Positions 22,530 to 34,725 of a stretch of 64,000 bases of DNA are shown piece by piece. The notes under the pieces are model-generated. The model was given only the letters and a program-made list of their open reading frames with translations, did no database searches and was not told where the DNA came from. Position 1 is the first letter of the stretch. Each line of letters begins with the position of its first letter. Source of the DNA: Kingdonia uniflora. Taxonomy: Eukaryota > Streptophyta > Magnoliopsida > Ranunculales > Circaeasteraceae. The translations under genes were made by a program, and so were the position numbers. The stretch is taken from the NCBI GenBank assembly GCA_014058105.1, contig JACGCM010000655.1, positions 2,130,501-2,194,500 on the forward strand, written 5' to 3'.

Positions 22530-25500
22530 ACAACTACCGGACTTGCGTACGTTTAAAAGAGCTAGGGAAGTAGGCGAACAAAACGTCGGCGCCTCGCATA
22601 AGGGTAGCAAGAGGGCGCTTATGCCAACCACAACCAACGTTCCCATAGACTGACTTGATTGCATCTGTCACTCAGCTAGAAGTAGCTAGAGACGCACTAC
22701 CTCTCGAGGGTCAAGGGAACTACTACCACGCCTAGAGACTTCGACAACGCGACTTGCTAATAGTGACTACCTGTTGGTCTTTCATTTTGATAGGAAAGAA
22801 GCTTGTTTTTTTAGGCCGCGAAACCTTTGGAGAGAAAAAACGACGTCTAAACTACCTAGTTTTTGGGAGGAAAAAGCTTCCGCAGTCAAAAGCTTGACTT
22901 GCGTACAGTGAGTTAGCCTATTTTCCTTAGTATCCTATTAGTGTGTTGCCGAAGCGATAGTGAAGGTGCTCAGAAGCGCAAAAGTTTAGTCAGAACTATA
23001 GGGTAGCAAGGATCCTAGCAAGGATCCTATTTAAAAAAGAAAACTTTAGAGGAAGGTAGCTTTCTAAACCACGTAGTTTAGGATGATGGAAAATAGGATC
23101 CTATTTTCCACGTACGCAAGTGTGGTAAGATCCTTGAGTTAACGCTCTTCTCCAAAGGTTTGGAGGTGGGAGTTTCAAAAGTAAGCAAAGCCCTTTTCCC
23201 CCCGTAATGTATATTTTTAAGTAGTTTAGAAAAAAAGTGCCTATTCTATTTTTATTAAAGAAAAGCGTAGTTTAGGATGCATTGGAGCCATTTCTTTGCA
23301 GTAAGAACTTTTGCTATTGAGAGTAGTTTGGCGACGACTTTCTTTTAGGAGTGTGTTGGAAAAAGGCGTTGGTCACTTTGGGCCTATGGGGAGTAAGAAC
23401 TTTTGCTATTGAGAGTAGTTTGGCGACGAAACACACAGCGTAGTTTAGAAATCGCGCTCTTTTCCGCTATCGCGCTAAAGGTTGGAGCTATGCAGCTAAA
23501 AGGGAGGGAAGTAGAATACTTTAGACTTGCGTACGGCGAGTGTACTTTCGCCCGGAAAGAACTCCTTTTTAAACTTGCGTACGCGAAAAACGCTCCATCT
23601 TACGCTAAACTACTCTTTCATCAGCTGCTATTTTTTATAAACTACGCTGGGTGGACTCTTTTCTGCATATTGCTATTGAGAGTAGTTTGGCGACGACTTT
23701 CTAAGGCTTTCTTTTGGAGGTAGCCGTACGCAAGTTTCAAATAGCAACAAAAAGAGGATCCTAAACTACAGTAGTTTAGAGCCATTAGAGCCAGAAGAAG
23801 GCTTTATAGCGCCAGATTTTTGCTAACTCTTATTTAACTCTAACCCTTTTCTATAGACAAATCCTTCACAGTAGTTTAGAAAAATCCTACACTTGCGTAC
23901 GTGGAATAAGAGTTTACGTACGCAAGTTGCGTGTAGTTTGTAGCTGTTAGTAGTTTGTAGTTTGGACACCCTTTTTGGTTGTAGACTTACGTAGTTTAGG
24001 ATCCTAGAAAAAAAAACAACTACCACTAGGATCCTTCTTTTACCCCTTCTATATACATTGGCCCTAACAGGTCTATAGACAAATCCTTTTAAAGCCCTCT
24101 AACTACAAACTACTAGAAGTGGAGGGACACTTGCGTACGTGGAAAAGAAGCTACTTTAAGCTACTTGAAACTTGCGTACGGCTTCCAAACTACAACTACT
24201 CTTCTGCTTATCATCCCTTCCTTAATTCGGCTACCTATAGCTCGCCTATAGCTCGTAAGAACTTTTTCGATCTTTGCATCAGCAAGAAAACCAGGAGGGT
24301 TTTCGCGTACGCAAGTTTCAAAAGGAGCTGAGCTAAAGAAGCTAGCGAAAAAGGGCTTTGCTTACTTTGTCTTACTCTTTTCGTACGCAAGTTTAGTGGG
24401 TCTCGTGTCCAAACTACAAACTACAAGAAAGACAGTAGTTTACGTACGCAAGTTGCGTGTAGTTTGATTTCATTCCTACAGTGGATTATATGAAAGAAAA
24501 GTAGCTGTTAAGTAGTTTGTAGCTGTTAGTAGTTTGTAGCTGTTAAGTAGCTGTTAAGTAGTTTGTAGTTTGGACACCCTAAAAGTACGTAAGTGTTTTG
24601 ATTGTAGTTTACCAGCACCTCTAAACTACCTTTTATCGCGAAACCTTCTGGCTTTTCTTTCTTGTTGGATTTGATGATCCTAGCCGATAGCACCATGGCT
24701 TTTCCTTTTATCACAAGGAAAGAAAAGTCTTTGATCCGGCGCAAATCGCTCCAAAACACACCCTATGAACCAAAGGCATGAAGACTCCTAAACTACTTAA
24801 AAAGGATCCTCAACGCCAAAAGTAGTTAGAAAGCAAAACGCGCATTAAAGAAAAGACCTCTAAAACACACTACTCTCTCGAAGCTTTTTTCCCATTCGGC
24901 TTTCTCATGGTAAACTTCGAACTCAACGCGCGTCAAGCTCGACTCGGGTTCATAAGACTAGCTCGCTCTGTGTCGTTGCCTAACTTGCGTACGCCGATCA
25001 AAGAACGCCGGTTATAGGCTGGATGTGGATGAGCTAGTTTTTTCGATCAACAAGAAGCTAGGCAGCAAGCGCTAGTTGGTTTCTTATTAGCCCTATTTGT
25101 TGGTCTAATGTCTGTAGGGCCTTATGGGGAAGGGCCCAACTGTTAGGGACAGCACACCCCCCTCCCACTTATAGCGCACCTCTGTATCGAATCTTTTGGT
25201 CTAGTCGGTGGAACCGGTGAACCACGCAGCCCCCCAAGCCGGTTAGATGCGTGGGTGTGTTGCAGAGGGCTCGTAGTACTCCCATCAGTTGTTGCTCCCG
25301 GTAGTTAGATTCACGAAGAAGCCCCGGAAAGCCAGCTCCTACAGAGATTCCCACTACCGGGTTGGTTTTCTTTTTAGCACATAGCAACGTGTCAGGTAGC
25401 CAGAGGTAGTGGTAATGTAAATAGAAGAGAAAGCGCTAACTTGCGTACAAGGAAAGTAGGTAGCTTTAGAGGCAGCCTATAGCCTATTTTATTTTTCTAC

Positions 25501-26732
25501 AGTATTCTATTAGTGTGCTGCCAATGATGAAGCGATAGCGAGCCCATCCATAACCCCACCTTCCTACCTCTAAGCTGCTAAAAATAGCGTTTTCCTTTTT
25601 TTAAGACCGACCTACCCGTTATAGACATTACCCCACTACGCTTTCCTTTTTAAAGGACCGACCCTACCATCACGAGTGGTACCTTGTCCTAAAAAAAACA
25701 CCTGTATAGGATGCTGGAGTGGATTTTCAAACTATCTTTCCTTGCTGTTCCATCGTGCTTTCTTGCTCTGAGTCAGAGACATAAGAGTGGCTTAGTAGGG
25801 AGAACCTTAACCTTAGTAGGGAGAACATAGATCCGATCCTATTTTGTCTTCTATCTTAGCAACATAGCTACAGCGTAGTTTAGAAAAAAAAAAATGCTTT
25901 TCTTCGTTGAGTGTGTTTTTGGAGCTATACAAGAGCTAATAACGACGGTTTGGTAAAAAAAAAAAAAATAGCAAAGGCATTAGAATTCTAAAAAAACACC
26001 GGTGCGTTCCTAACTACTTTTGATGAGGATAGTTTGCTGCGTGCATTTCCATCTCGCTTTCTAGTACTGGTCCTTGAAAGACTGCGAAAGCCTCTTTTTT
26101 TAAACTCCACACAACTCAAAAAAGAAACTCTTTCTTGAGGATCCTTGCTGGGCTTTAAATAGATGATGGAAAATAGGAGCTTTAAAGAGCATTAAAGAGT
26201 AGCCTTTAAAAGAAGGCATTAAGGAAAAGAGGTAGCCGTACGTAAGTTTCAAGTATTAAAGAAGTAGCTAGAGGATCCTATTTTCCATCATCTTTTCCAT
26301 CATCAAAGAAAATAACTTTTAAAAAGAGTAAGGTGACTTGTGAGCTACTTGACTCCGGCTTTTGGCGAAGACTAGAGTTTTTTTTTAGGGAAATAAAAGA
26401 CAACGAAATTTCCCAAGGTGGCGGGATTCCTCCGAAAAGCGTCAGCTAGGTGAGTTTTGATTAGCCGCCCAGGCCAAAACACACCGGGACAAAAAGTAGT
26501 TGGGGGAAGAAGAGGCCTAATGAAAAGGCTAGGTATGCCTTAGACTTGAGTGGCAAAGGGAAAGTGAGACCTATCTCCGTACGCAAGTTTTCCAGGCCTG
26601 TTCGGACATGGGTACCAGACACTAAGCCTTATGATAGAGTGGAGACTTGGGGCGCTGACGCTCTTCTCTTTTGTGGGTTTTCCTATCATGTTTTTTGCTA
26701 GGATCAAATCCCGGCACGTAGTTTGAAAGCAA

Positions 26733-26944
26733 GATGCGCCAAAGACTCGCTAATCTAGAAAGCAAGATGCGCCAAAGACTATTTTTTTCTAGGGGCTATT
26801 CTTTTGATTTTCTTGCTGGATTTGAAAACTATCTTTACTTGTCTAGGGGCTATTCTTTGGATTCTCTTGCTGGGCCTCGAACGTCTAGGATACGATTAGG
26901 ATTTTCTTTCTTTTTAAAAGGGCCTCTAACGTCTAGGATACGTT
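26733..26944. repeat. Cluster of short tandem duplications in nad5i230
   Basis: GAAAGCAAGATGCGCCAAAG occurs twice, TAGGGGCTATTCTTT twice, and AACGTCTAGGATACG twice. The copies lie side by side or closely spaced. An open frame through this cluster is repeat-derived. Confidence 0.85.
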
Positions 26945-27993
26945 TAGGATGCTAGGCCTGCCTCTAGCTACTAAATAGCGAAAAAGGGTCTCTAACCTTT
27001 AGAGCGCCCTACCTCAGGAGCCATTGTTTTTGTAGTTTAGGGGGCCCCGAAGATTAGCCTAGTTTTGCGTACGCAAGTTCGAAGCGTTAGCTCTCAAAAA
27101 AGGCTATATGCAAGCCCACTATGAAAGAAATTGATCCACTTGATGACACGCTCGGAGTAGGTTTAGGCTACCTCAGGAGCCATTCGCGCGTTGAAAATGG
27201 CTCCTAACAGTTGGACGTAGTTCGTTACGCCTTCGAAGGCGTAAAGAAATCCTTTCTTCGTACGCAAGTCCACCAGTAGGTCCTTCCAAATCTTCTCCAA
27301 ACAGTAGGTCCTTCCAAAGGCGGTCTAAACTACTTTTTGAAATACACAAAGCCACAAAAAAGTAGCTAGCGAAAGAAACTCCGTTGATTTAGGGACCAGC
27401 GCTGTCTAATGAGTTTGCCCATGTAGCTCTTTTCCACCTCTTTTCTTTAATACCTCTTTTCTTTAGCTTTTCTGTAATGTATATTTCATCCGGTTTTTTT
27501 GATTCTGTTACTCCAATGATGATGGATTTTCCATATGTCCTATTTTCAACAAAAAGTACGCAAGTGTAGGATTTTTCCATAGTGAAACTACACGCAACTT
27601 GCGTACGTAAACTCTTATTCGTAGTTTAGTACGCAAGTGTAGGATTTTTCTAAGGATCCTCAGAAGGCTTTTCCGTAATGTATATTTCATCTCTTTTACT
27701 CCGGCAGCACATTCCTAACCCTCTTTTACTCCTACACTTGCGTACGTGGAATAAGAGTTTACGTACGCAAGTTGCGTTGTTAAGTAGTTTGTTAGTAGTT
27801 TGTAGCTGTAGTGGAATAAGAGTTCGTGTTTTTGTTAAGTAGTTTGGACACCCTTTTCAACAAAAAGTACGCAAGTGTGTTAAAAAATAGCCGTAATGTA
27901 TATTTTAGGCAACTACCTCCGGTGTCCACCGTTCCCTCTAGTTTAGCCTCTGTCTAGAGGTGCTAGAGGTGTCATGTCCGTAGTCAAGTTGGT

Positions 27994-28027
27994 GAGCCGT
28001 GTGATGGGAAACCTTCCCGCACGGTTC
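27994..28027 (+). other. nad5: Group II intron domain V of nad5i230
   Basis: A 34-nt domain V begins GAGCCGTGTGATGGG and ends CGCACGGTTC, close to the plant consensus. It is followed by GGAGAGCAC, as in nad2i709. Exon 2 is 388 bp further on. Confidence 0.9.
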
Positions 28028-28030
28028 GGA

Positions 28031-28411
28031 GAGCACTATTCGCGAATGAGAGGTTCAAAAAAAAACCACATCATGGCATGCAAAAGGCGAGCGTTGGGTG
28101 TGTTGTTTTAAAAGCAGTACATTCCATCATCTTTTCTACCCAGTGAGCCAAAGAGACTTGCAGCGCTCCGCCGCCCACTACGAGCTAACGGAGCTTTTGG
28201 TCTTGCCTGGCTTTTACTTGCGTCCGTCAAAAGGAGTCCTAAACTACAACTACGCTTCGCTTCTGTCGTCAAAGCTATGCAGCGTAGTTTAGGATCAGAT
28301 CAAAGACATCTCCTCAACGTTTTTGCGCTACGCTTCCACGCTCCTCAACGCTTTTGCGCTACGCTTCCATGTTGTGGACCGAGCCTTGTTCTCATCATTC
28401 ACTTCTGACTC
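28031..28411 (+). other. nad5: Expanded domain VI of nad5i230
   Basis: GAGCA at 28031-28035 pairs with TG-CTC at 28406-28411, leaving A28408 unpaired 7 nt before exon 2. The loop of about 370 bp holds modules and a tandem duplication of a CCTCAACG unit at about 28313-28372. The pairing register matches that of nad2i709. Confidence 0.58.
28313..28372. repeat. Tandem duplication upstream of nad5 exon 2
   Basis: CTCCTCAACG(T/C)TTTTGCGC is followed by TACGCTTCCA in both copies, period about 32 bp. It lies in the domain VI loop and extends the nad5 frame upstream of the true exon border. Confidence 0.85.
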
Positions 28412-28414
28412 CGT

Positions 28415-29660
28415 GTTCGATAGCCCGACCGTAGTGATGTTAGTTGTGGTGACGTCCATAAGTAGCTTGGTCCATCTTTACTCCATAGCATACATGTCGG
28501 AGGATCCGCACAGCCCGCGCTTTCTTTCTTACTTGTCTATTTTTACCTTTTTTATGCTTATGCTGGTTACAGGGGAGAACTTTATGATCTTATTCCTTGG
28601 ATGGGAGGGAGTCGGTCTTGCTTCCTACTTGCTCATTCATTTCTGGTTTACACGACTTCAGGCAGATAAAGCAGCAACAAAAGCTATGCCTGTCAATCGA
28701 GTAGGTGATTTAGGATTAGCTCCAGGGATCTTCGGTCTTTTCACTCTCTTTCAAACCGTAGACTTTTCAACCATTTTTGCTCGTGCGTCTGTTTTTCCAC
28801 TGTGTGAGCTCAATGGCGCTTTAAAAAGCCCTTCCTGGATTTTTCGCAATATGAGAGTGGATGCCATCACGCTGGTTTGTATTTTACTTCTTATTGGCGC
28901 TGCTGGGAAATCTGCACAGATAGGATCGCATACTTGGTCACCTGATGCCATGGAGGGCCCCACTCCAGTATCCGCTTCGATTCATGCAGCGACCATGGTC
29001 ACAGCAGGCGTTTTCATGATAGCTCGGTGCTCCCCTTTATTTGAATACCCACCTACGGCTTTGATTGTGATCACTTCTGCAGGAGCTACGACGTCATTCC
29101 TTGCCGCAACCACAGGAATCTTACAGAACGATTCAAAGAGGGTCATAGCTTATTCCACCTGCAGTCAACTAGGCTATATGATCTTTGCTTGCGGCATCTC
29201 CAACTATTCGGTCGGCGTCTTTCACTTGATGAATCACGCCTTTTTCAAAGCCCTACTCTTCCTGAGTGCAGGTTCGGTCATTCATGCCATGTCGGATGAG
29301 CAAGATATGCGTAAGATGGGGGGACTTGCCTCTTCGCTCCCTTTCACCTATGCCATGATGCTCCTGGGCAGCTTCTCTCTCATTGGATTTCCTTTTCCAA
29401 CCGGATTCTATTCCAAAGATGTCATCTTAGAGCTTGCTTACACAAAGTATACCATCAGCGGGAACTTTGCTTTCTGGCTGGGAAGTGTCTCTGTCCTTTT
29501 CACCTCTTATTACTCCTTTCGTTCACTCTTTCTCACCTTTCTTGTCCCTACTAATTCATTCGGGCGAGACATCAGTATAGGTCATGATGCGCCTCTTCCT
29601 ATGGCCATTCCTTTAATCCTTTTGGCTTTCGGGAGTCTCTTTGTAGGATACCTGGCCAAA
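28415..29660 (+). CDS. nad5: NADH dehydrogenase subunit 5, exon 2
   Basis: This is the central antiporter-like core of complex I NAD5. The exon begins with G completing a Leu codon split by nad5i230, continues [18 protein letters not shown], and ends LFVGYLAK followed by the intron boundary GTGTG. Conserved blocks include [40 protein letters not shown] and [18 protein letters not shown]. At 1,246 bp it is 30 bp longer than Arabidopsis exon 2; the extra ten codons lie at about 28790-28830. Ser and Pro in [19 protein letters not shown] and PFPTGF stand where Leu is needed, which implies many editing sites. The frame is intact. Exon 3 is not seen downstream, so completion in trans is expected. 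Confidence 0.96.
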
Positions 29661-30320
29661 GTGTGACCCGTTAGCCCATAAGTCAGTGACGAAGCGGCTC
29701 TTGCTTACCCAACACGATCATACGAGGTCTCATTTTCCATCATAGAAAATAAACTTGATCTACGTACGCAAGTCAAAAAAGAAAAGCTTGGAGTACTTGC
29801 GTGCGTGGAAAAGAACAAGAATTGGGGATCGGATGCGGGCGAAATTCCCGCCAATGACTGAGATGTGCAGTCGACTCCCTCCCCTTTTCCGGACTACAGC
29901 AACCGGAGAGTGAGCAGAAAAGGGAGGAGGAAAGAGGCCCTGGTGAAACGCGTGAACAAGTGTAAGCTTCGCTGCCCGACAGTATGACGTACTGACCACA
30001 CCGAGGGACAGGCCCTGAAGCGAAGGACGGGAACGAGCGGATTCAAGTCGTCCTCTTTCTGGCCTGGCAACGACACCATCCAACGGGCTCTGGACTAAAA
30101 GGCCACTGTCTGAAAGGACTAGGTCCAGGGGTGTGCCACCGCCGCTCTCCCACACAAGGTACATCTTGCGCCTATGGGCCACTATCACTATCCAAGAAGA
30201 CACTCGAAACTGGAAAAAGAAAGAAACCTGACCGTCTGAGACATGTGCATGCATACTTCAGTGACAAGTCCTACGACACAGGAGCGGGATTCTCCAAAAA
30301 GCCAAGGCTACGTCTAAAAC
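29661..30320 (+). other. nad5: Trans intron nad5i1455, 5' half
   Basis: The sequence immediately after exon 2 begins GTGTGACCCG, a good group II 5' end. nad5i1455 is trans-spliced in seed plants, because the 22-nt exon 3 lies elsewhere. The GC-rich, largely module-poor stretch at 29820-30250 is probably intron domains I to III. The downstream limit is a guess, set where dispersed modules resume. Open frames here on both strands (for example 29760-30254) show no family and are likely fortuitous. Confidence 0.65.
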
Positions 30321-33023
30321 CTAGGCATACGCTTTTAAGTAGTTTAGGGGTCCGTAGTTTAGAGGTCAAACGCAAAGTAGCACGTAGTTTGAAAGCAAAA
30401 CGCATTTTAGTCCCACACCAAGCCGAGGTTTAGCGGCTTTACCAGCAATAAATCACCCTTGATTTCGCGCGTCTAAAACCTGGGCATACGCTCCAAACTA
30501 CCGGGGTCCAAGTTGGAAAAGTAGTTAGAGGTAAAAAAAAGTAGTTAGGTAGTTTAGCAGCACGTAGTTTGAAAGCAAAACGCATTTTAGTCCCACACCA
30601 AGCAAGTGTAGTTTAGAAGGATCCTCGTACGCAAGTAAACTACTCTTTCGTTTTCTAATGGGATTTTTTTTTAGCGGCTTTAAAAGGAGCCCCCCTAACT
30701 ACCCTTTTAAAGTGTCCACCTCCAAAAGAAAAGAGTTCTAACTCTTTTCTACAATGCTTATCTTTTGAAACTCTTAACTCTTATTTAACGTCCTTTTTAG
30801 ACTTGCGTACGCTAAAAGAGTTAGGAGTTTCAGTAGTTTAGGGCTCTTTTCTTTTGAACCTATTCTTGCTTCTACATACATTACCACTACCTTAGTAGTT
30901 GTAGTTGCCAACTCATTAGGCCACAACTACAACTCCTTGACTCTGGCTCTAATGGCTCTTTTGAACCTATTCTTTTGCTTCAGACACCCTTTTTGGTTGT
31001 AGACTTACGTAGTTTAGGATCCTAGAAAAAAAAAACAACTACTGGCTTTCTTTTAGCGTACGCAAGTCTAATCTTTTAGACTTGCGTACGCTGAACCTTA
31101 TCTTGTTTTTTTCATATAGATGGATAAACCTAGCTCTTTTCTTTAGCACAGTGGAAAATAGGATCCTATTTTCCATCATCCTAAACTACTCTTTTTGCGG
31201 CTCTTTTCCTTAGCGCTTCCAAACTACAAACTACGTGCTCCAAACTACAAACTACGTACCTTCTTATAGCTTTAGCAACCAAAGCCATAACTCCTTCGGC
31301 TTACTTTCTTTCGCCCCGAGGTCGGACACCAGCGCCTGGGGGTTATGAGCGTCTATCTTTCCAAAGCAAACAGCTAACTTTCGCGGCTTTAAAAGGGATC
31401 TATTTCTTACTAACTAAGCTATTTGCTAAAGATTTCCCGGATAAATAGTGGATGATGGAAAATAGGATCCAAACTACAAACTACGTAATGCTTTTCCGTA
31501 CACGGAATTTGGCTAGAATCGAATAGCTTGACTGCAATTTCTTAGTGGTCATGTCCATAATGCTATTGGCTAGGATTAGGAGCAAACACCAGCACTAGTA
31601 AGAGTCGGAGCTATGTTGCTAAAAACTCCTAGCGCAAAAAACGCTCCATCTTACGCTAAACTACTCTTTCATCAGCGTACGCAAGTGCTATTTTTTCTTG
31701 CGGGGAAAAAGGGTTGAGTTACTTTTGCCTATAGGTCCTGATGAAAGTTTCGCCAGGATCCTTCTGAGGTCTACTCCATGCAAAGTAGTTTAGGGGCTTT
31801 GGTAGAAAAAACACGGCTTTTTTTCTTTTCATTTTGGCGCTTTAAAAAAAGACGACGCGAAGAGGTAGCCGTACGTAAGTTTCAAGTATTAAAGAAGTAG
31901 CTAGAGTATCCTAAACTACAAAGAAAAAAAGAGTAGTTTAGAGCGTACGCAAGTTTCAAAAAAAAAGCTTAAAAAAAAAAGCCAGAAGCCATAGTTTTTT
32001 TGTGCTAGAAAAGGTAGGATCCTTGTACGCAAGTTAAAAAACAACCCAGCGTAGTTTTTTTAAAATAGCAGCTGATGAAAGAGTAGTTTAGCGTAAGATG
32101 GAGCGTTTTTCGCGGATGCATTGGAGCTATTCTTTAAAAAGTTACGAACCTCCAAACTACAAACTACAAAAAACTGGAGGCAAGAGAAAAAATATACATT
32201 ACGCGCAAAAGTTGCCTGTAGGAAGCCGAAGGATCCTTAGTAGTTTAGAGCCATTAGAGCCATTTTTTCACTGTACGCAAGTAAGTAAAAATAAAAGTGA
32301 TGATGGAAAAATATACATTACGGTGTCCAAACTACTTAACAAAAACACGAACTCTTATTCCACTACAGCTACAAACTACTGTCTTTCATATAATCCACGT
32401 ACGCAAGTGTAGGATTTTTCCATAGTGAAACTACTTTCAAAACTTGCGTACAACTTGCGTACGTAAACTCTTATTCCACTGGTAGTTTAGGAGTGAAATA
32501 AAGGGGTTTAAAAGAGTAAGACAAAGTGATGAACCTCTGGCTGCCTTCGCCTATCGGCTCACTAACTCCACCTCCGGTGCTTTTGATTCCTAGCTTTAGC
32601 AACCCTAACAGAATTTCACTCCGGCTTCCACTAGCACACCCTAGCTTTAGCAACTCCACCTTAACCCTTTTCGTACGCAAGTTTAGTGGGTCTCGTGTCC
32701 AAACTACAAACTACCTAGTAGGCTATTCTTTGACTGTTTTTCTTTATTGTGCGTTTTTGCTTTCAAACTACGTGCTCCTCCTTGCTTTTGAGGCCTAGCT
32801 TTTTCGATCAACAAGAAGGACGAGAAGCAGGTCGCTAGGTCTAAAGGTTGAGACTGAGTACAAAGGCTCAACGTCCACAAGGGCTCTTTTTCATTGCTTT
32901 TTTTAGCCTATCGAAAAGCTAGTAGTGAGCATCGGGTAATAGTGAGCAGCGAGCGGGGCCGCATACTCACGCTTTGCCACCTCAGCCCTTGCTAACAACA
33001 TATAGCTCGAGGCTAGGACGCGC

Positions 33024-33049
33024 AGTAGCTAGCTAGCTAGCTAGCTACT
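33024..33049. repeat. Perfect 26-bp palindrome of AGCT/CTAG units
   Basis: AGTAGCTAGCTAG and its complement meet with no loop, forming a (TAGC)n microsatellite that is a full palindrome. Confidence 0.9.
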
Positions 33050-34662
33050 CTTCGAACGCAGCATTTTTTTACGGGCGGTGCAGCCAAAGGGGCCCACTTG
33101 GAGACTTGGGATCTCAGCAGTAAATGCTAAAGAGAAGGCAAGCCGGCCGGCTTTCATAGTCCGAGAGAGATAAATAGTGGATGATGGAAAATAGGATCCA
33201 AACTACAAACTACGTAATGTCTAAAGGTTGTGGCTAGTGGCTTTCTTCATTCTCTTGTTTCGGGCTCATAACAGGGAATACTCTCACCCCGGGAACCGGG
33301 GTGTCTTCCTCGAGATCGCTAGGGTTTTAAACCGGCGGTAGTTTGGAGGCAACTATGTCTTGCGACAGCAACACACCCTTTTCTTTTCGGGCCACTTCGC
33401 TCCTCGTATCTACACCCGTAGTTTAGAAGACACCTTGACTACTAGTTCACATGGAAGGCTAACTAGTTTAGAGAGAAGGCTAACTAGTTTAGAGAGAGAA
33501 GTCAAGAGACTCCACCGGTCGAAAGTGCTTGCTATGCTAATACACTTAGAGACTCCTTTTAAACCCAAAGGCTTTGCCAGAAGGCCTAGCAACCAGTTGG
33601 AGGACTATGAAGTAGCTATTTCGATCAAGTAGTTTAGACGGCCTTAAACGCTTTTTCGATCGTCTTTTTAAAACCCACCTCTCTTTTGTGAAAAAAGAAC
33701 TCCTCCAAACTACCTGATCGGCCCTGCACCTCTTGCCTTCGACATCGACATATCGCCAAGACCCCTGATTCTACGCCTAAAACTACCGCGACAACCTCGG
33801 ATTCTACGCCTAAAACTACCGCGACAATATAACGAACTCTTCTTTTCTAAGTCAAAAGTGTGGTATTTTTTTTTGCGAGAACAATCATAAGAAAGAGTTC
33901 CACCGCCAAAGAGTAGTTTAGAATGTCAATGCCCCAAGATGGATGTCTATGCTGTCTTTTCCGCTGTGCCTATATCCATGAAAAAGCGCAGAATCCACGA
34001 AAAAGCGCGGATTCGCCTATTCTATACTGGCTCGCCTAACCACACGAAGTGGGTAACCCACTTCCTGCTTGTTCCGCCTTAGGTATTTGATGACCAGAGC
34101 TAGACATACTCCGGTGCCCGCTTCCCGCTTGTTCGCCTTAGGTATTTGATGACCAGAGCTAGACATAGACACCCATGGAATCCGCAGTGTGCTGCAGACG
34201 ACTATAACCCCGAAGGAAGATGTGTCATGAGCCGCCGCATCCTTTGCTTAAAATAGGCAACACATTCATGTCATAATGAGAAAAAGCGTATTAGGTTTTT
34301 TTAGGGCTAGTGTCGCTAAGTGTCCTAAGTCAAAGGGAAGTTTCGCTTTTTTTTAGGAGTGTGCTTTTGGTGCGAGAAGGCTTCGAAGGAGCTATATCCA
34401 AAACACAGAGCTAATAACGATGGTTTTGTTTTGCTGGTGACTGGTGGGTTTTGCTTTCCAGTGCTGGAAGGATCCTCACCTACTGGCGGCGAAGGCTGCT
34501 AGGCCTGCCTAAGAAGAAAGAAGAAGAAGCGAAGGCCTCACTCTATATAGGATAGGAAGGATAGGATTTGGTCGTACTCACCTAGCGTAGTTTAGGATCC
34601 TTCCTTCTTGCAGCACTACACTAGAAGTTGCTATCGCTACTCCTCTCGCTTTGGCGTTAGCG

Positions 34663-34725
34663 ATTCATCCTTACGGTAGCTCAATTCATCCTTCCGGTAG
34701 CTCAATTCATCCTTCCGGTAGCTCA
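34663..34725. repeat. Three tandem 21-bp units
   Basis: The unit begins ATTCATCCTTCCGGTAGC and is repeated exactly at 34663, 34684 and 34705, with one base change in the first copy. The period is a multiple of three, so an open frame reads a seven-residue repeat, but no protein family is evident. Confidence 0.92.

Larger units (their letters stand above)
21065..28414 (+). other. nad5: Group II intron nad5i230, 7.35 kb, cis
   Basis: The intron separates nad5 exons 1 and 2 in correct order. Its 5' part (21065-21160) is low in modules and looks like intron core. It starts TGGCG rather than GTGCG. The 3' end ACTTCTGACTCCGT puts an A 7 nt before exon 2. Between lies about 7 kb of spacer-like sequence with many 9-bp elements, hairpins and tandem copies and no recognisable gene. 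This intron is normally around 1 kb in flowering plants, so it is greatly expanded. Cis-splicing is inferred from collinearity; a trans arrangement cannot be excluded from sequence alone. Confidence 0.85.

Noticed and set aside
28323..28414. Upstream extension of the nad5 exon 2 frame with a Met-like start
   Set aside because: It is a tandem duplication in the domain VI loop. Splice phase, branch point and homology place the exon start at 28415.
29760..30254. 164-codon reverse-strand open frame after nad5 exon 2
   Set aside because: It lies over the probable 5' half of trans intron nad5i1455, and its start region is built from a 9-bp element. GC-rich intron core explains the long frame.
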